Below, piece after piece: positions 19,336 through 27,173 of a stretch of DNA of 64,000 nt. Origin of the DNA: JAWKUK01 sp964402175 (GTDB lineage Bacteria > Planctomycetota > UBA1135 > GCA-002686595); contig CAYOBN010000005.1 in assembly GCA_964402175.1 (NCBI GenBank), forward strand, positions 43,608 through 107,607, written 5' to 3'. The notes beneath the pieces were generated by a model. The model ran no database searches. It was given only the letters and a program-made list of their open reading frames with translations, and was not told the origin of the DNA. The translations under genes were made by a program, and so were the position numbers. Within the stretch, counting starts at the first letter, position 1. Every line of letters begins with the position of its first letter.

Positions 19336-21573
19336 ATGTTCACCACACGATTCCGATCGACACGTGTCAGCACACGCGCAGTCGTGCTGGCCGCCGCCTT
19401 GTTCGGCGCCGCCGACCAGGCCATCGCACAGACCGACTTCCGTGTCTACCCGTACCTGATGGCGCCCACGACCGATGGGATGGCCATCAACTGGTTCTCC
19501 TTCGAGGACGTTCCGGGTCAGATCACGGTGACGGGTCCGGGGCTCGTTCAGCCGCTGGTCATCGCGACCACGGCCGAGCTCCAAAGCGTCCTGAGCTACG
19601 TCTACAACACCGAGAACTCGCCGACCGTCAACGTCGCAGATGGTCGCGTCTACTTCAACAACGCTCCGGCAGTCAACTACAAGCACTCGGTCACACTGAC
19701 CGGCCTGCAGCCCGGCTCGACGTACGACTACGTGGCTGCGCAGGGCGCTTCGACCTTCGCGGGCACGTTTACGACCGCGCCCCTCTCCTCCACGAACGAG
19801 ACTCTGCGGTTTGCGGTCCTCTCGGACTCGGAGACGCTGATCATCGGTCGCACGACCAACCGCGAATGGAGTGTCGGCGCGCAGGCGCCGGGCTCCACCG
19901 GGCGCCCCGCTGGCACTGGCCCGGGCCGCTCGACCTACATCCTCACGGAGACGGTGGGTTACCAGGAGAACATCAAGGCCATCAAGTCCCGCCAGCCCGA
20001 CGTCATCGTGATGCCTGGCGACCTGATCCAGGGCACCACCAGCGAGCAGCAGCGCCGTTGGGACGAGTTCTGGCGCCACAACGCCGGTGAATACGACACG
20101 CTCCTGACGAGGGTCCCGCTCGTGGCCGCGATCGGGAACAACTGCATCTTCATGAACGGGGCCAACACCGACGGGCTCACGACGCAGAACCAGCACATCC
20201 AGCGCGCGCGCCAGCAGTGGTCGGCTTACTTCGACTTCCCGGGCAACGGTAACTCGAACTACCAGGACCTCTACTACCGGACCGACTACGGTCCCGTCAC
20301 GATCCTCACGCTCTGCGTCGTCAAGGCGATCGACGAGCGCAACCACATGGTCGCGCCGCCGACCGGCCAGGCCACGGTCAACCAGGACGACAACCGCGAC
20401 ACGAACCGCGCCTGGTTCAACAACCTCTACACCTTCGGCGATTACCCCGACTTCAACCAGCTCGTCGGGCCCGGGGCCGGGACGATCGGCGAGCAGTGGG
20501 CTTGGACCGTCGCGCAGCTCGAAGATGCTCGCACGAGCGGCCAGATCATCTTCGTGCAGTGGCACCACACGCCCTTCAGCCGCGGCGTACACGGCTCGTC
20601 GATCACCTCGAACCAGTCGGGTGAAGCGACGCGGATCTACGCGCCGCTCATGGATCAGTACCGCGTCGCGGGTGTCTTCTGCGGTCACTCCGAGGTCAAC
20701 GAGCGCAGCCGCTTCGACCTGAACAACGACGGCTACAGCGTGAACCTGTGGGATGTCGGCGCCGCCGGTGACGGCCTCCGCGGCGTCGAGGACGCACCGG
20801 GCAGCGTCAATCCCGCCATCACCGCTTGGCAGAGCGCCAACCCTGGCATCCCCTTCGAGATGAACCCCTACTCGCAGTGGACCGCCGACCAATCCGAGCG
20901 CGAGCTGTGGAACGGCAACACGCTCATCGCAGGTGGCAAGCACTACGGCTTCCTCGAGGTCGACGTCGAGCGCCTCGACGCTACGAACTTCCGCGTGAGC
21001 TACACCCCCTACCACGTTTTCCCGCTCCTCGACGGCACGCCGAACTTCGGCGTCACCGGCACGGAGCTGCGCACGTACAACGACCGGATCGTGCTCGAAG
21101 GTCCGGCGAACAACCTCCAGCCCGTCGGCGGCCCGCAGCCTGGCCTCGGTGTCAGCTACTGCGGCCCGGCGGTCGCGAACTCGTCGGGTGGGTCCGCGGT
21201 CATGACCGTGACCGGCACGGGACCGCTCCCGTTCGACATGACGCTGACGGCGTCGTCGATCCCGAACAACGCGTTCGGTTACTTCCTGACCAGCATGGAC
21301 CAGGGCTTCACCCCCATGCCTGGCGGTATCAGTGTGGGTAACCTCTGCCTCGGCGGCAACACCGGCCGCTATTTGGGTCTGGGTCAGATCGTCAACTCGG
21401 GCACCACCGGTACGTTGACGATCACGGTCAGCACGGACGTCACCCCGCAAGGCGCGGTCTTCGTGCCGATCCTCCCGGGCGAGACCTGGAACTTCCAGGC
21501 GTGGTTCCGCGATGTGCTGCCGGGCGGCGCTCCGACGTCCAACTTCACGGACGGCCGCTCGGTCACCTTCTGA
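19336..21573 (+). CDS. Secreted metallophosphoesterase-like protein with lineage-specific C-terminal domain
   Basis: A 745-residue exported protein: signal peptide (about 1-31, ending AIAQ), then a fibronectin-III/purple-acid-phosphatase-type N-terminal domain (YLMAPTTDGMAINWFS, SVTLTGLQPGSTYDY). A calcineurin-like metallophosphoesterase domain runs from about 155 to 540. Its motifs are recognisable but atypical: FAVLSDSE, VIVMPGDLI, AAIGNNC, VQWHHTP and FCGHSEVNE. The usual GNH His and the second His of GHxH are replaced by Asn and Glu, so phosphatase activity is uncertain. The last ~135 residues begin VSYCGPAVANSSGG and end NFTDGRSVTF, a beta-rich module seen at the ends of secreted proteins in this lineage. 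ATG 19336 begins the signal peptide. A strong hairpin follows. Confidence 0.85.
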   Translation: MFTTRFRSTRVSTRAVVLAAALFGAADQAIAQTDFRVYPYLMAPTTDGMAINWFSFEDVPGQITVTGPGLVQPLVIATTAELQSVLSYVYNTENSPTVNVADGRVYFNNAPAVNYKHSVTLTGLQPGSTYDYVAAQGASTFAGTFTTAPLSSTNETLRFAVLSDSETLIIGRTTNREWSVGAQAPGSTGRPAGTGPGRSTYILTETVGYQENIKAIKSRQPDVIVMPGDLIQGTTSEQQRRWDEFWRHNAGEYDTLLTRVPLVAAIGNNCIFMNGANTDGLTTQNQHIQRARQQWSAYFDFPGNGNSNYQDLYYRTDYGPVTILTLCVVKAIDERNHMVAPPTGQATVNQDDNRDTNRAWFNNLYTFGDYPDFNQLVGPGAGTIGEQWAWTVAQLEDARTSGQIIFVQWHHTPFSRGVHGSSITSNQSGEATRIYAPLMDQYRVAGVFCGHSEVNERSRFDLNNDGYSVNLWDVGAAGDGLRGVEDAPGSVNPAITAWQSANPGIPFEMNPYSQWTADQSERELWNGNTLIAGGKHYGFLEVDVERLDATNFRVSYTPYHVFPLLDGTPNFGVTGTELRTYNDRIVLEGPANNLQPVGGPQPGLGVSYCGPAVANSSGGSAVMTVTGTGPLPFDMTLTASSIPNNAFGYFLTSMDQGFTPMPGGISVGNLCLGGNTGRYLGLGQIVNSGTTGTLTITVSTDVTPQGAVFVPILPGETWNFQAWFRDVLPGGAPTSNFTDGRSVTF

Positions 21574-21621
21574 TCCAGTGCGAGCGGCGAGCGCCAGCGC
21601 CGCTTGCCGTCTCCGACAACT

Positions 21622-21656
21622 ACGGCTCCAGGGCAGCTCGGCTGCCTTGGAGCCGT
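21622..21656 (+). terminator. Strong hairpin after the metallophosphoesterase-like gene
   Basis: A 16-bp inverted repeat (21622-21637 and 21641-21656) with a 3-base loop and a single G-U wobble, 48 bp after the stop codon. The best terminator-like stem in the window; no T-tract follows. Confidence 0.65.
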
Positions 21657-21828
21657 CGCTTCGTTGACGGGAGCCCTCGCAGCGAAGCCGGTCCCGGGAG
21701 ATGTCACGGTGGCGTCGCTCTCACGTCGACCCGCAATCACTTGGCTCGCGAGCCCTGCGCGGGGCGCGCAGGTTTCGAACGTTACGATGCGGGGGACCGG
21801 TCCTCCCACCGCCGCCCGAGGCCTCCCC

Positions 21829-24282
21829 ATGCGATTCGCGACGATCCTCTGCTTCACCGGGCTCTTGCCGCTGCCCGCCGCTGCGCTCGCCCAGCGGACG
21901 CCCCCGCCCGTGCCGGACCACTCGGCCGGTGAAGCGCCGGGTGAGCATCACGACTGGAACCTCGGCCCGACCGGCGCCCGCGGCTGGATGTGGGGTTGGA
22001 AGCTCGAGACGACGGATGCGCGACAGGTCCTCGTGACGGAGGTCGCCGCCAACTCCCCAGCGGACGGTTTGCTGGCCCCGGGGGACGTGATCCTCGGCGT
22101 CGGCGACACGCCGTTCGCAGAGGATCCGCGGCTCGTCCTCGGCGACGCGGTGACCGCGGCAGAGTCGGTGCAAGGGGCAGGACGGCTCGCGCTGCTGCGG
22201 TGGCGAGCGGGCGCGCAGGAGACGGTGACGTTGCAGCTCCCGCTGCGCGATGCTTGGGCGGCGACTGCGCCGTGGGATTGCGCGAAGAGCGCCGCGATCG
22301 TGGACGCGGCGTGTGTGCACCTGGCCCAGAACCTGCGACCGCGCATCGACGGGCTCGTGAATGCCTTGGCGTTGCTTGCCACGGGGCGCGAGGAGTACCG
22401 CGGTGTCGTGCGAGAGTTCGCGCACCGCATCGGGGCGCGCGACCTGAAGCTGACGCTGCTGGGCCGGACCAGCGGGCTCTTCGCGTGGGAGTGGGGCTAT
22501 CGCAACCTCTTCCTGTGTGAGTACTTCTTGGCGACCGGCGACGACTACGTGCGGCCCGCGATCATCGAGTATGCGACGACGATCGCGCGCGGACAGAGCG
22601 GTGTCGGCTCGTGGGGCCACGGTATGGCCTGGCCCGACCTCAACGGCGGCAGGCTGCACGGGCGGCTCGGAGGCTACGGCGCCGTGAACCAGTCGGGCCT
22701 CGTGTGTCACCTCTCGCTCGTGCTCGCGCAGCGTTGCGGTGTGAAGGACCCTGAGGTCGACGCAGCCGTCGCGCGCGCGAACCGCTTCTTCGGGTTCTAT
22801 GCGGGAAAGGGCGCGATCCCGTACGGGGATCACCAGCCGGGGTGGTACGACCACGACGACAACGGCAAGAACTCGCTGGCAGCGCTCATCTTCGACCTGC
22901 AAGGCATGCACGCCGAAGCGCGCTTCTTTGCACGGATGACCGTCGCTTCCTACGGCGAGCGCGAACGAGGGCACACAGGCAACTTCTTCAGTTTCCTGTG
23001 GGGCCCGCTCGGCGCGGCCCGCGCGGGCGACCCGGCGGCGGCGGCGTTCTTGGCCGAGCAGCGCGCGTACTACGACCTCTGGCGCGACAGCGCGGTTCGT
23101 TATCCCTACCAAGGCGGCGCGGGGATGACGGGCGGCGAGCACAGCTACGCGGGCTGGGACTGCACGGGCATCGCCGTCCTCACGCTCTCGCTGCCGCAGC
23201 GCGCGCTGTACATCACGGGCAAAGACGGACCAGCGACGGCGCCGCTGTCGAAGCAGGAGCTCGCAGAGACCATCGCTGCGGGCCGCGGATTCGACTGCTG
23301 GGACGGCGGTGAAGCGCACTACGACGCGCTCAGCGTGGACGAGCTCGTGCGCGCGCTCGGCAGTTGGTCGCCGGCCGTGCGCTCGCGCGCTGCGGATGCG
23401 CTGGGGCGCAAGCGGTCCATCGACGACGCAGCGCTCGTGCGAGCGCTCGCCGCGCAAGTGAGCGACGGCCCGCTGGAAGCGCGCTATGGAGCTTGCCAAG
23501 CGCTGGGCGCGCTCGGCGCGCGCGCGGCCGCGGGTGTGCCGGCATTGACAGAAGCGCTCGACGCGGACGACGTGTGGACGCGCATCCAGGCGTGCCTCGC
23601 CCTCGCGGGCATCGGCGAGCCCGCGCGAGCGGCTGTCCCGGCGATGTTGCGCTTGGCAGTGCGCTCCGATCCCGCCGATCCGCGCGAGTTCACCCAGCGC
23701 TACTTGGCCTTCTGCCTCTTCTACAAGGGGGGCGCGCTGAAGATGCGCGGGCTCCTCTCGCGTTCGGTGAATGGCGTGGATCGGTCCGAGCTCCTGCCTG
23801 CCATCGCGCGCCTCTTGCGCAACGACGATGGTCGGGCCCGCTCGGCGCTGGTCACGATCTTCGATACGTTGACGTTCGACGAACTGCGGCCGCTCTTGCC
23901 GGACCTCGTGGACGTGGTGCGCCACGCCTCACCCAGCGGCGTCATGTTCAAGGACGGAATCCGGACACGAGCGCTGACGTTCTTGGCCGATCACGCCGTC
24001 GCCGAGGGACGCGAGCTGGCGCTCACGATCGTCGAGAACGGAGAGTGGGGTTTGAAGGACCGCTTGCCGAAGTGCCTCGAAGCCTTGGCGAAGTACGGCA
24101 GCGCGGCGCGCGAGGAGCTACCGCGCCTCGCAGAGCTCCAGGCTGCGTTGCGCGCTGCGAGCAAGGGTGAAGACCCGAACGGTTTCGTGGCGCTGTGTGA
24201 GCGCACTGCAGCCGCGATCGAGGCAGCGCAGGACGCGCCGCAGTTGCGGTCGGTCGCGGAGCTCCTGTCGGGGTCGCGCTGA
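21829..24282 (+). CDS. Secreted PDZ / DUF6288-like / HEAT-repeat protein
   Basis: An 817-residue exported protein. Signal peptide about 1-22 (ending ALAQ). Residues ~45-130 form a PDZ-type domain (VLVTEVAANSPADGLLAPGDVILGVG). The central ~400 residues are helical with conserved SWGHGMAWPDLNGG, GGYGAVNQSGLVCHLSL, GWYDHDDNGKNSLAALIFDLQG, GHTGNFFSFLWGPLGAARAG and GGEHSYAGWDCTGIAVL, which I associate with the planctomycete DUF6288 family (alpha/alpha-barrel-like). The C-terminal ~250 residues are HEAT-like repeats (AALVRALAAQVSDGPLEARYGACQALGALG). ATG 21829 begins the signal peptide; the frame extends upstream to 21604 only as non-coding-looking sequence across the hairpin. Biochemical function unknown; a scaffold or glycan-processing role is speculation. 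Confidence 0.78.
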   Translation: MRFATILCFTGLLPLPAAALAQRTPPPVPDHSAGEAPGEHHDWNLGPTGARGWMWGWKLETTDARQVLVTEVAANSPADGLLAPGDVILGVGDTPFAEDPRLVLGDAVTAAESVQGAGRLALLRWRAGAQETVTLQLPLRDAWAATAPWDCAKSAAIVDAACVHLAQNLRPRIDGLVNALALLATGREEYRGVVREFAHRIGARDLKLTLLGRTSGLFAWEWGYRNLFLCEYFLATGDDYVRPAIIEYATTIARGQSGVGSWGHGMAWPDLNGGRLHGRLGGYGAVNQSGLVCHLSLVLAQRCGVKDPEVDAAVARANRFFGFYAGKGAIPYGDHQPGWYDHDDNGKNSLAALIFDLQGMHAEARFFARMTVASYGERERGHTGNFFSFLWGPLGAARAGDPAAAAFLAEQRAYYDLWRDSAVRYPYQGGAGMTGGEHSYAGWDCTGIAVLTLSLPQRALYITGKDGPATAPLSKQELAETIAAGRGFDCWDGGEAHYDALSVDELVRALGSWSPAVRSRAADALGRKRSIDDAALVRALAAQVSDGPLEARYGACQALGALGARAAAGVPALTEALDADDVWTRIQACLALAGIGEPARAAVPAMLRLAVRSDPADPREFTQRYLAFCLFYKGGALKMRGLLSRSVNGVDRSELLPAIARLLRNDDGRARSALVTIFDTLTFDELRPLLPDLVDVVRHASPSGVMFKDGIRTRALTFLADHAVAEGRELALTIVENGEWGLKDRLPKCLEALAKYGSAAREELPRLAELQAALRAASKGEDPNGFVALCERTAAAIEAAQDAPQLRSVAELLSGSR

Positions 24283-24450
24283 ACCTGGATGGTGACCGGA
24301 CCTCACGGCGCACAAGAAAGCTGCGCGCGAGCCAGACCTTCCGGGTCGCGGGATATCCAAGGGGCGCTGGGGAGCCGTTTGGGGAGGGCGGCCGACGCGG
24401 GATTCTCCAGTTCCCTGTCGCACACGGGGCTCGCTCGGTGAAATGCAACC

Positions 24451-24633
24451 GTGCGCACGCTCCCGATGGGCCGCCCCGAAGACGCTCTCTTCCTGCGCTT
24501 TCGCGCGACCGGTGATCCGGCCGCGCTGGCGCAGGTGTTCGATCGGGTCGCTCCGGACCTGCTCGGAGTTGCGCTGCACCTCTGTCGGCCGCTGTCGCGC
24601 CTCCATCGGCGCTCGCAATCGGACTCGTCATGA
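24451..24633 (+). pseudogene. Truncated N-terminus of an ECF-type sigma factor
   Basis: A 60-codon GTG-initiated frame whose first ~45 residues (DALFLRFRATGDPAALAQVFDRVAPDLLGVALHL) match the start of planctomycete sigma-70-family ECF proteins, including region 2.1. The sequence then loses similarity (SRLHRRSQSDSS) and stops. Regions 2.2 to 4 are missing, so it cannot be a working sigma factor. Its stop codon overlaps the ATG of the next gene in an ATGA. The following gene has the transmembrane plus carboxypeptidase-regulatory layout that is fused to a complete sigma factor at 61162-63411. I therefore read this as the remnant of such a fusion after an internal deletion with frame change. A short functional peptide is the alternative. 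Confidence 0.6.
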
Positions 24634-27074
24634 CAAAACAAGCTTGGCTCATCGCGGCTGCGCTGCTCTTGGCCTCGGCGCTCTGGTATCGAACGCGCTC
24701 ATCGAGCGCCGAGCCAGTGCCGGTGGAGGGCCTTCACGCGGCGGCGTCCACGGCGGCTCAACCGGACCGACCGGCGCTCCCGTCGCAGGCGGAGCTCTCC
24801 GGTGGAGCCGAGCGACGTATGTCCGGCGAGGTCGCGCCGCGCTCCGCGCCCGTGACCGGCAGTGTCAGCGTGCTCGTCGCCGGAGCTCCCTCGGTCGCTG
24901 CAGGTGCCGGCGCGCCCCCGTCCGAGCCTCTGGTCACGAACACCCCCCTCGCCGGAGTGACGGTCGAGCTGTGGCCTGGACATGGCGAAGAGCCCCCGCT
25001 CATCGGCCGGCGGCGTACGCAAGAGACGGACGAAGACGGCCGTGCGCGCTTCGGCGGGCTCGAGCCCGGACCGTACACGGTGGACGTCATCGCGCGCCCG
25101 ACCGATCCGCTGGGCGGCGCGCAGCAGCCGCGGTTCGTCGAGGTCCGTGCAGGGGACGAAGTCCGCCTGGAGGTCGCGCTGACGATCGCGATGTTGGCCA
25201 AGGGGCGCGTCGTCGACGGAGCCGGTGCGCCCGTCGCGGGTGCGGACATCTGGGCGGGCGACGACATTCTCGAGCAGCAGGCCCTGCCGCAGCATCTCTT
25301 GCGCCGGGTCGCCAAGTCTCGACCGGACGGCACGTTCACTGCTCCTCTCGCTCCCCACGAGGAGCGACTCGCTGCGCGCAAGGAGGGGTACGCCGATTCG
25401 ACCTCCCTCGCCGTGGCGGTGCTCGGGGGCGCCGAGGTCGAGTGGCGCCTCGTGCTGAGCCGTGAGCTCGCGCGAGTGCGCGGCACAGTCCGCGACGCGC
25501 GTAACGCGCCGATCGCGGGCATTGCGCTCGCACTCCAACGCAGCGGCGCAGCTCTGACCAGGCGAGCGGATGGACTCTTCGAGCAGGGTCATCTTCCGCT
25601 TCTGCTCCATACCGACGAACGAGGCGACTTTGCGACCGATCTGGCGCCCGGTGAGTACCGCTGCCGGGCGATCGGGGCCAACGGATCCGCCGCAGCTTCG
25701 TTCTCGGTCGTCGCCGGAGAGACCGCCTTCGTCGAGCTGGTCTTTCCTGATGGCGTCGCCGTGCGCGGTGTGGTGCGCACTTCCGCGGGGGCGCCGGTGC
25801 CGTCGCTGCCGATCTGGATCGAAGTGACTGCGCTCGACGGCGCGCTCAGCTATCGCATCGCGCGCACGTTGTCCGACGGGTCCTTCTTGTTCCTGGGGGT
25901 TCCACGCGAGCCCTTTGTCGTCGAAGCAGGCCGCCCCAGCGGCCGCTTGCGAGCTCGCAGCGAGCAGTCAGCGCCGACGGGCTCGATCGTCGACTGCGAG
26001 CTTCTCTTCGACGATCCGCCGCCGCTGCGTGGCCGCGTCGTGCGGCCGAACGGCCGGAGCGTTGCTGGCCTCGTGGTGCAGGTCTGGTCGACCTCCGACG
26101 AGTACCTGACGGGCGCCACTTGCGATGACGCGGGCGAGTTCACGTTGAACGAGCTCGTCGCGGGCCCTTACCGACTCGTCATCACACACACGCTCGTGCC
26201 CGGCGGCCGGGCGCTCTTCGAACGCGAGACGGTGCTCGACCCAGATTCGGTCGTAGAGCTGCGTCTGCCGAACGAGCGCGGCGCGCTGCGGGGCCGCGCC
26301 ATCGATGAACGCGGAGCGCCAGTATCTGGCGTGGCGCTCTCGCTCGCTGCGCCCGACGAGTCGCCTTACACCACGCTGTCCGCCGAGGACGGGCGATTTT
26401 CGTTCTCCGAGGTGCCGCCCGTCCGCAGCACCCTGCGTGCGCGGGGCGCTGGTCGAGCGTTCTTGACGCAATCGGTGAACATCGCCGACGACAAAGTCAC
26501 GGACATCGGCGACGTCGTCGTCCCGCAGGAGGCCGGACTCGAGGTCCAGGTCTTCCACGCAGACGGCACCCCTTGGCGCGATGCGCCCCCCGTGCCGTGG
26601 ATCTACCGCGCTGGCGCGCTCGTCGCGGGTCGCGATCGGATCGAGTACACGCTGAACGATGGCAAGGTCCGCGTCCACGGGCTGGAGTCGGGGACGTACA
26701 GGCTGCAGCCTGCTGCGGGTGACTCGCTGACCTTCGCGCCGCGCACGCTCGAGCTCATCGGCGGCACCTTGACCCACGTCGATGTGCATGTGCAAGCGGG
26801 CCGGGCCATCACGTTGGAGCTGGAGGCTCCTCCGGCGGGCAGCGCGCCGAACGGCATCGAGCTCACCGTGCGCGACGCCCGCGGCAACGAGGCGCTGCGC
26901 CAGCACATCGCGCCCCCCTCATTCCTGTCGTCGAGGTGGCGCGTCGAGCACACGTTCCCCCCAGGCAATTACACCGCCGAGGCGACGGTGGCGGACGGTC
27001 TGCACTGGCGCCTCGAGTTCGAGGTTCGACTCGAGGGCGAGCTCGCTTCGCCCCTCGTCGTGCCGCGACGATGA
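24630..27074 (+). CDS. Membrane-anchored carboxypeptidase-regulatory-like multidomain protein
   Basis: An 814-residue protein with an N-terminal membrane anchor (WLIAAALLLASALWY, about 5-19), an Ala/Pro/Ser-rich linker, and a long extracytoplasmic part. That part consists of repeated transthyretin-like beta-sandwiches of the carboxypeptidase regulatory type (CarboxypepD_reg). Each repeat shows the pattern GRVVDGAGAPVAGADI ... PDGTF; other copies start VRGTVRDARNAPIAGIAL, RGVVRTSAGAPVPSLPI, LRGRVVRPNGRSVAGLVV and LRGRAIDERGAPVSGVAL. At least five copies are visible. No enzyme domain is present. It starts inside the stop codon of a truncated sigma-factor frame (24451-24633). The open frame extends ~30 codons upstream of the ATG (APPSALAIGLV), consistent with an originally longer protein. 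Likely a cell-surface structural or sensory ectodomain. Confidence 0.82.
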   Translation: MTKQAWLIAAALLLASALWYRTRSSSAEPVPVEGLHAAASTAAQPDRPALPSQAELSGGAERRMSGEVAPRSAPVTGSVSVLVAGAPSVAAGAGAPPSEPLVTNTPLAGVTVELWPGHGEEPPLIGRRRTQETDEDGRARFGGLEPGPYTVDVIARPTDPLGGAQQPRFVEVRAGDEVRLEVALTIAMLAKGRVVDGAGAPVAGADIWAGDDILEQQALPQHLLRRVAKSRPDGTFTAPLAPHEERLAARKEGYADSTSLAVAVLGGAEVEWRLVLSRELARVRGTVRDARNAPIAGIALALQRSGAALTRRADGLFEQGHLPLLLHTDERGDFATDLAPGEYRCRAIGANGSAAASFSVVAGETAFVELVFPDGVAVRGVVRTSAGAPVPSLPIWIEVTALDGALSYRIARTLSDGSFLFLGVPREPFVVEAGRPSGRLRARSEQSAPTGSIVDCELLFDDPPPLRGRVVRPNGRSVAGLVVQVWSTSDEYLTGATCDDAGEFTLNELVAGPYRLVITHTLVPGGRALFERETVLDPDSVVELRLPNERGALRGRAIDERGAPVSGVALSLAAPDESPYTTLSAEDGRFSFSEVPPVRSTLRARGAGRAFLTQSVNIADDKVTDIGDVVVPQEAGLEVQVFHADGTPWRDAPPVPWIYRAGALVAGRDRIEYTLNDGKVRVHGLESGTYRLQPAAGDSLTFAPRTLELIGGTLTHVDVHVQAGRAITLELEAPPAGSAPNGIELTVRDARGNEALRQHIAPPSFLSSRWRVEHTFPPGNYTAEATVADGLHWRLEFEVRLEGELASPLVVPRR

Positions 27075-27105
27075 GTGAAGCTACGGCCGGATCCCATCGG
27101 CTCGT

Positions 27106-27142
27106 GGCTCGTGGCGAGGTGAGTCGATGCTCGCCACGAGCC
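27106..27142. terminator. Bidirectional hairpin between convergent genes
   Basis: Perfect 13-bp inverted repeat GGCTCGTGGCGAG / CTCGCCACGAGCC with an 11-base loop, between the carboxypeptidase-regulatory-like gene (+) and the serine hydrolase gene (-). Confidence 0.65.
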
Positions 27143-27173
27143 CCCCATCGTCGTCAGCGACAGCTCTGAACTC

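Noticed and set aside
19279..21450. A 723-codon minus-strand frame opposite the metallophosphoesterase-like gene
   Set aside because: Composition typical of an antisense shadow; the plus strand has a signal peptide and recognisable motifs.
24451..24633. Truncated sigma frame as a functional small sigma factor
   Set aside because: It lacks regions 2.2-4 needed for promoter recognition and core binding.
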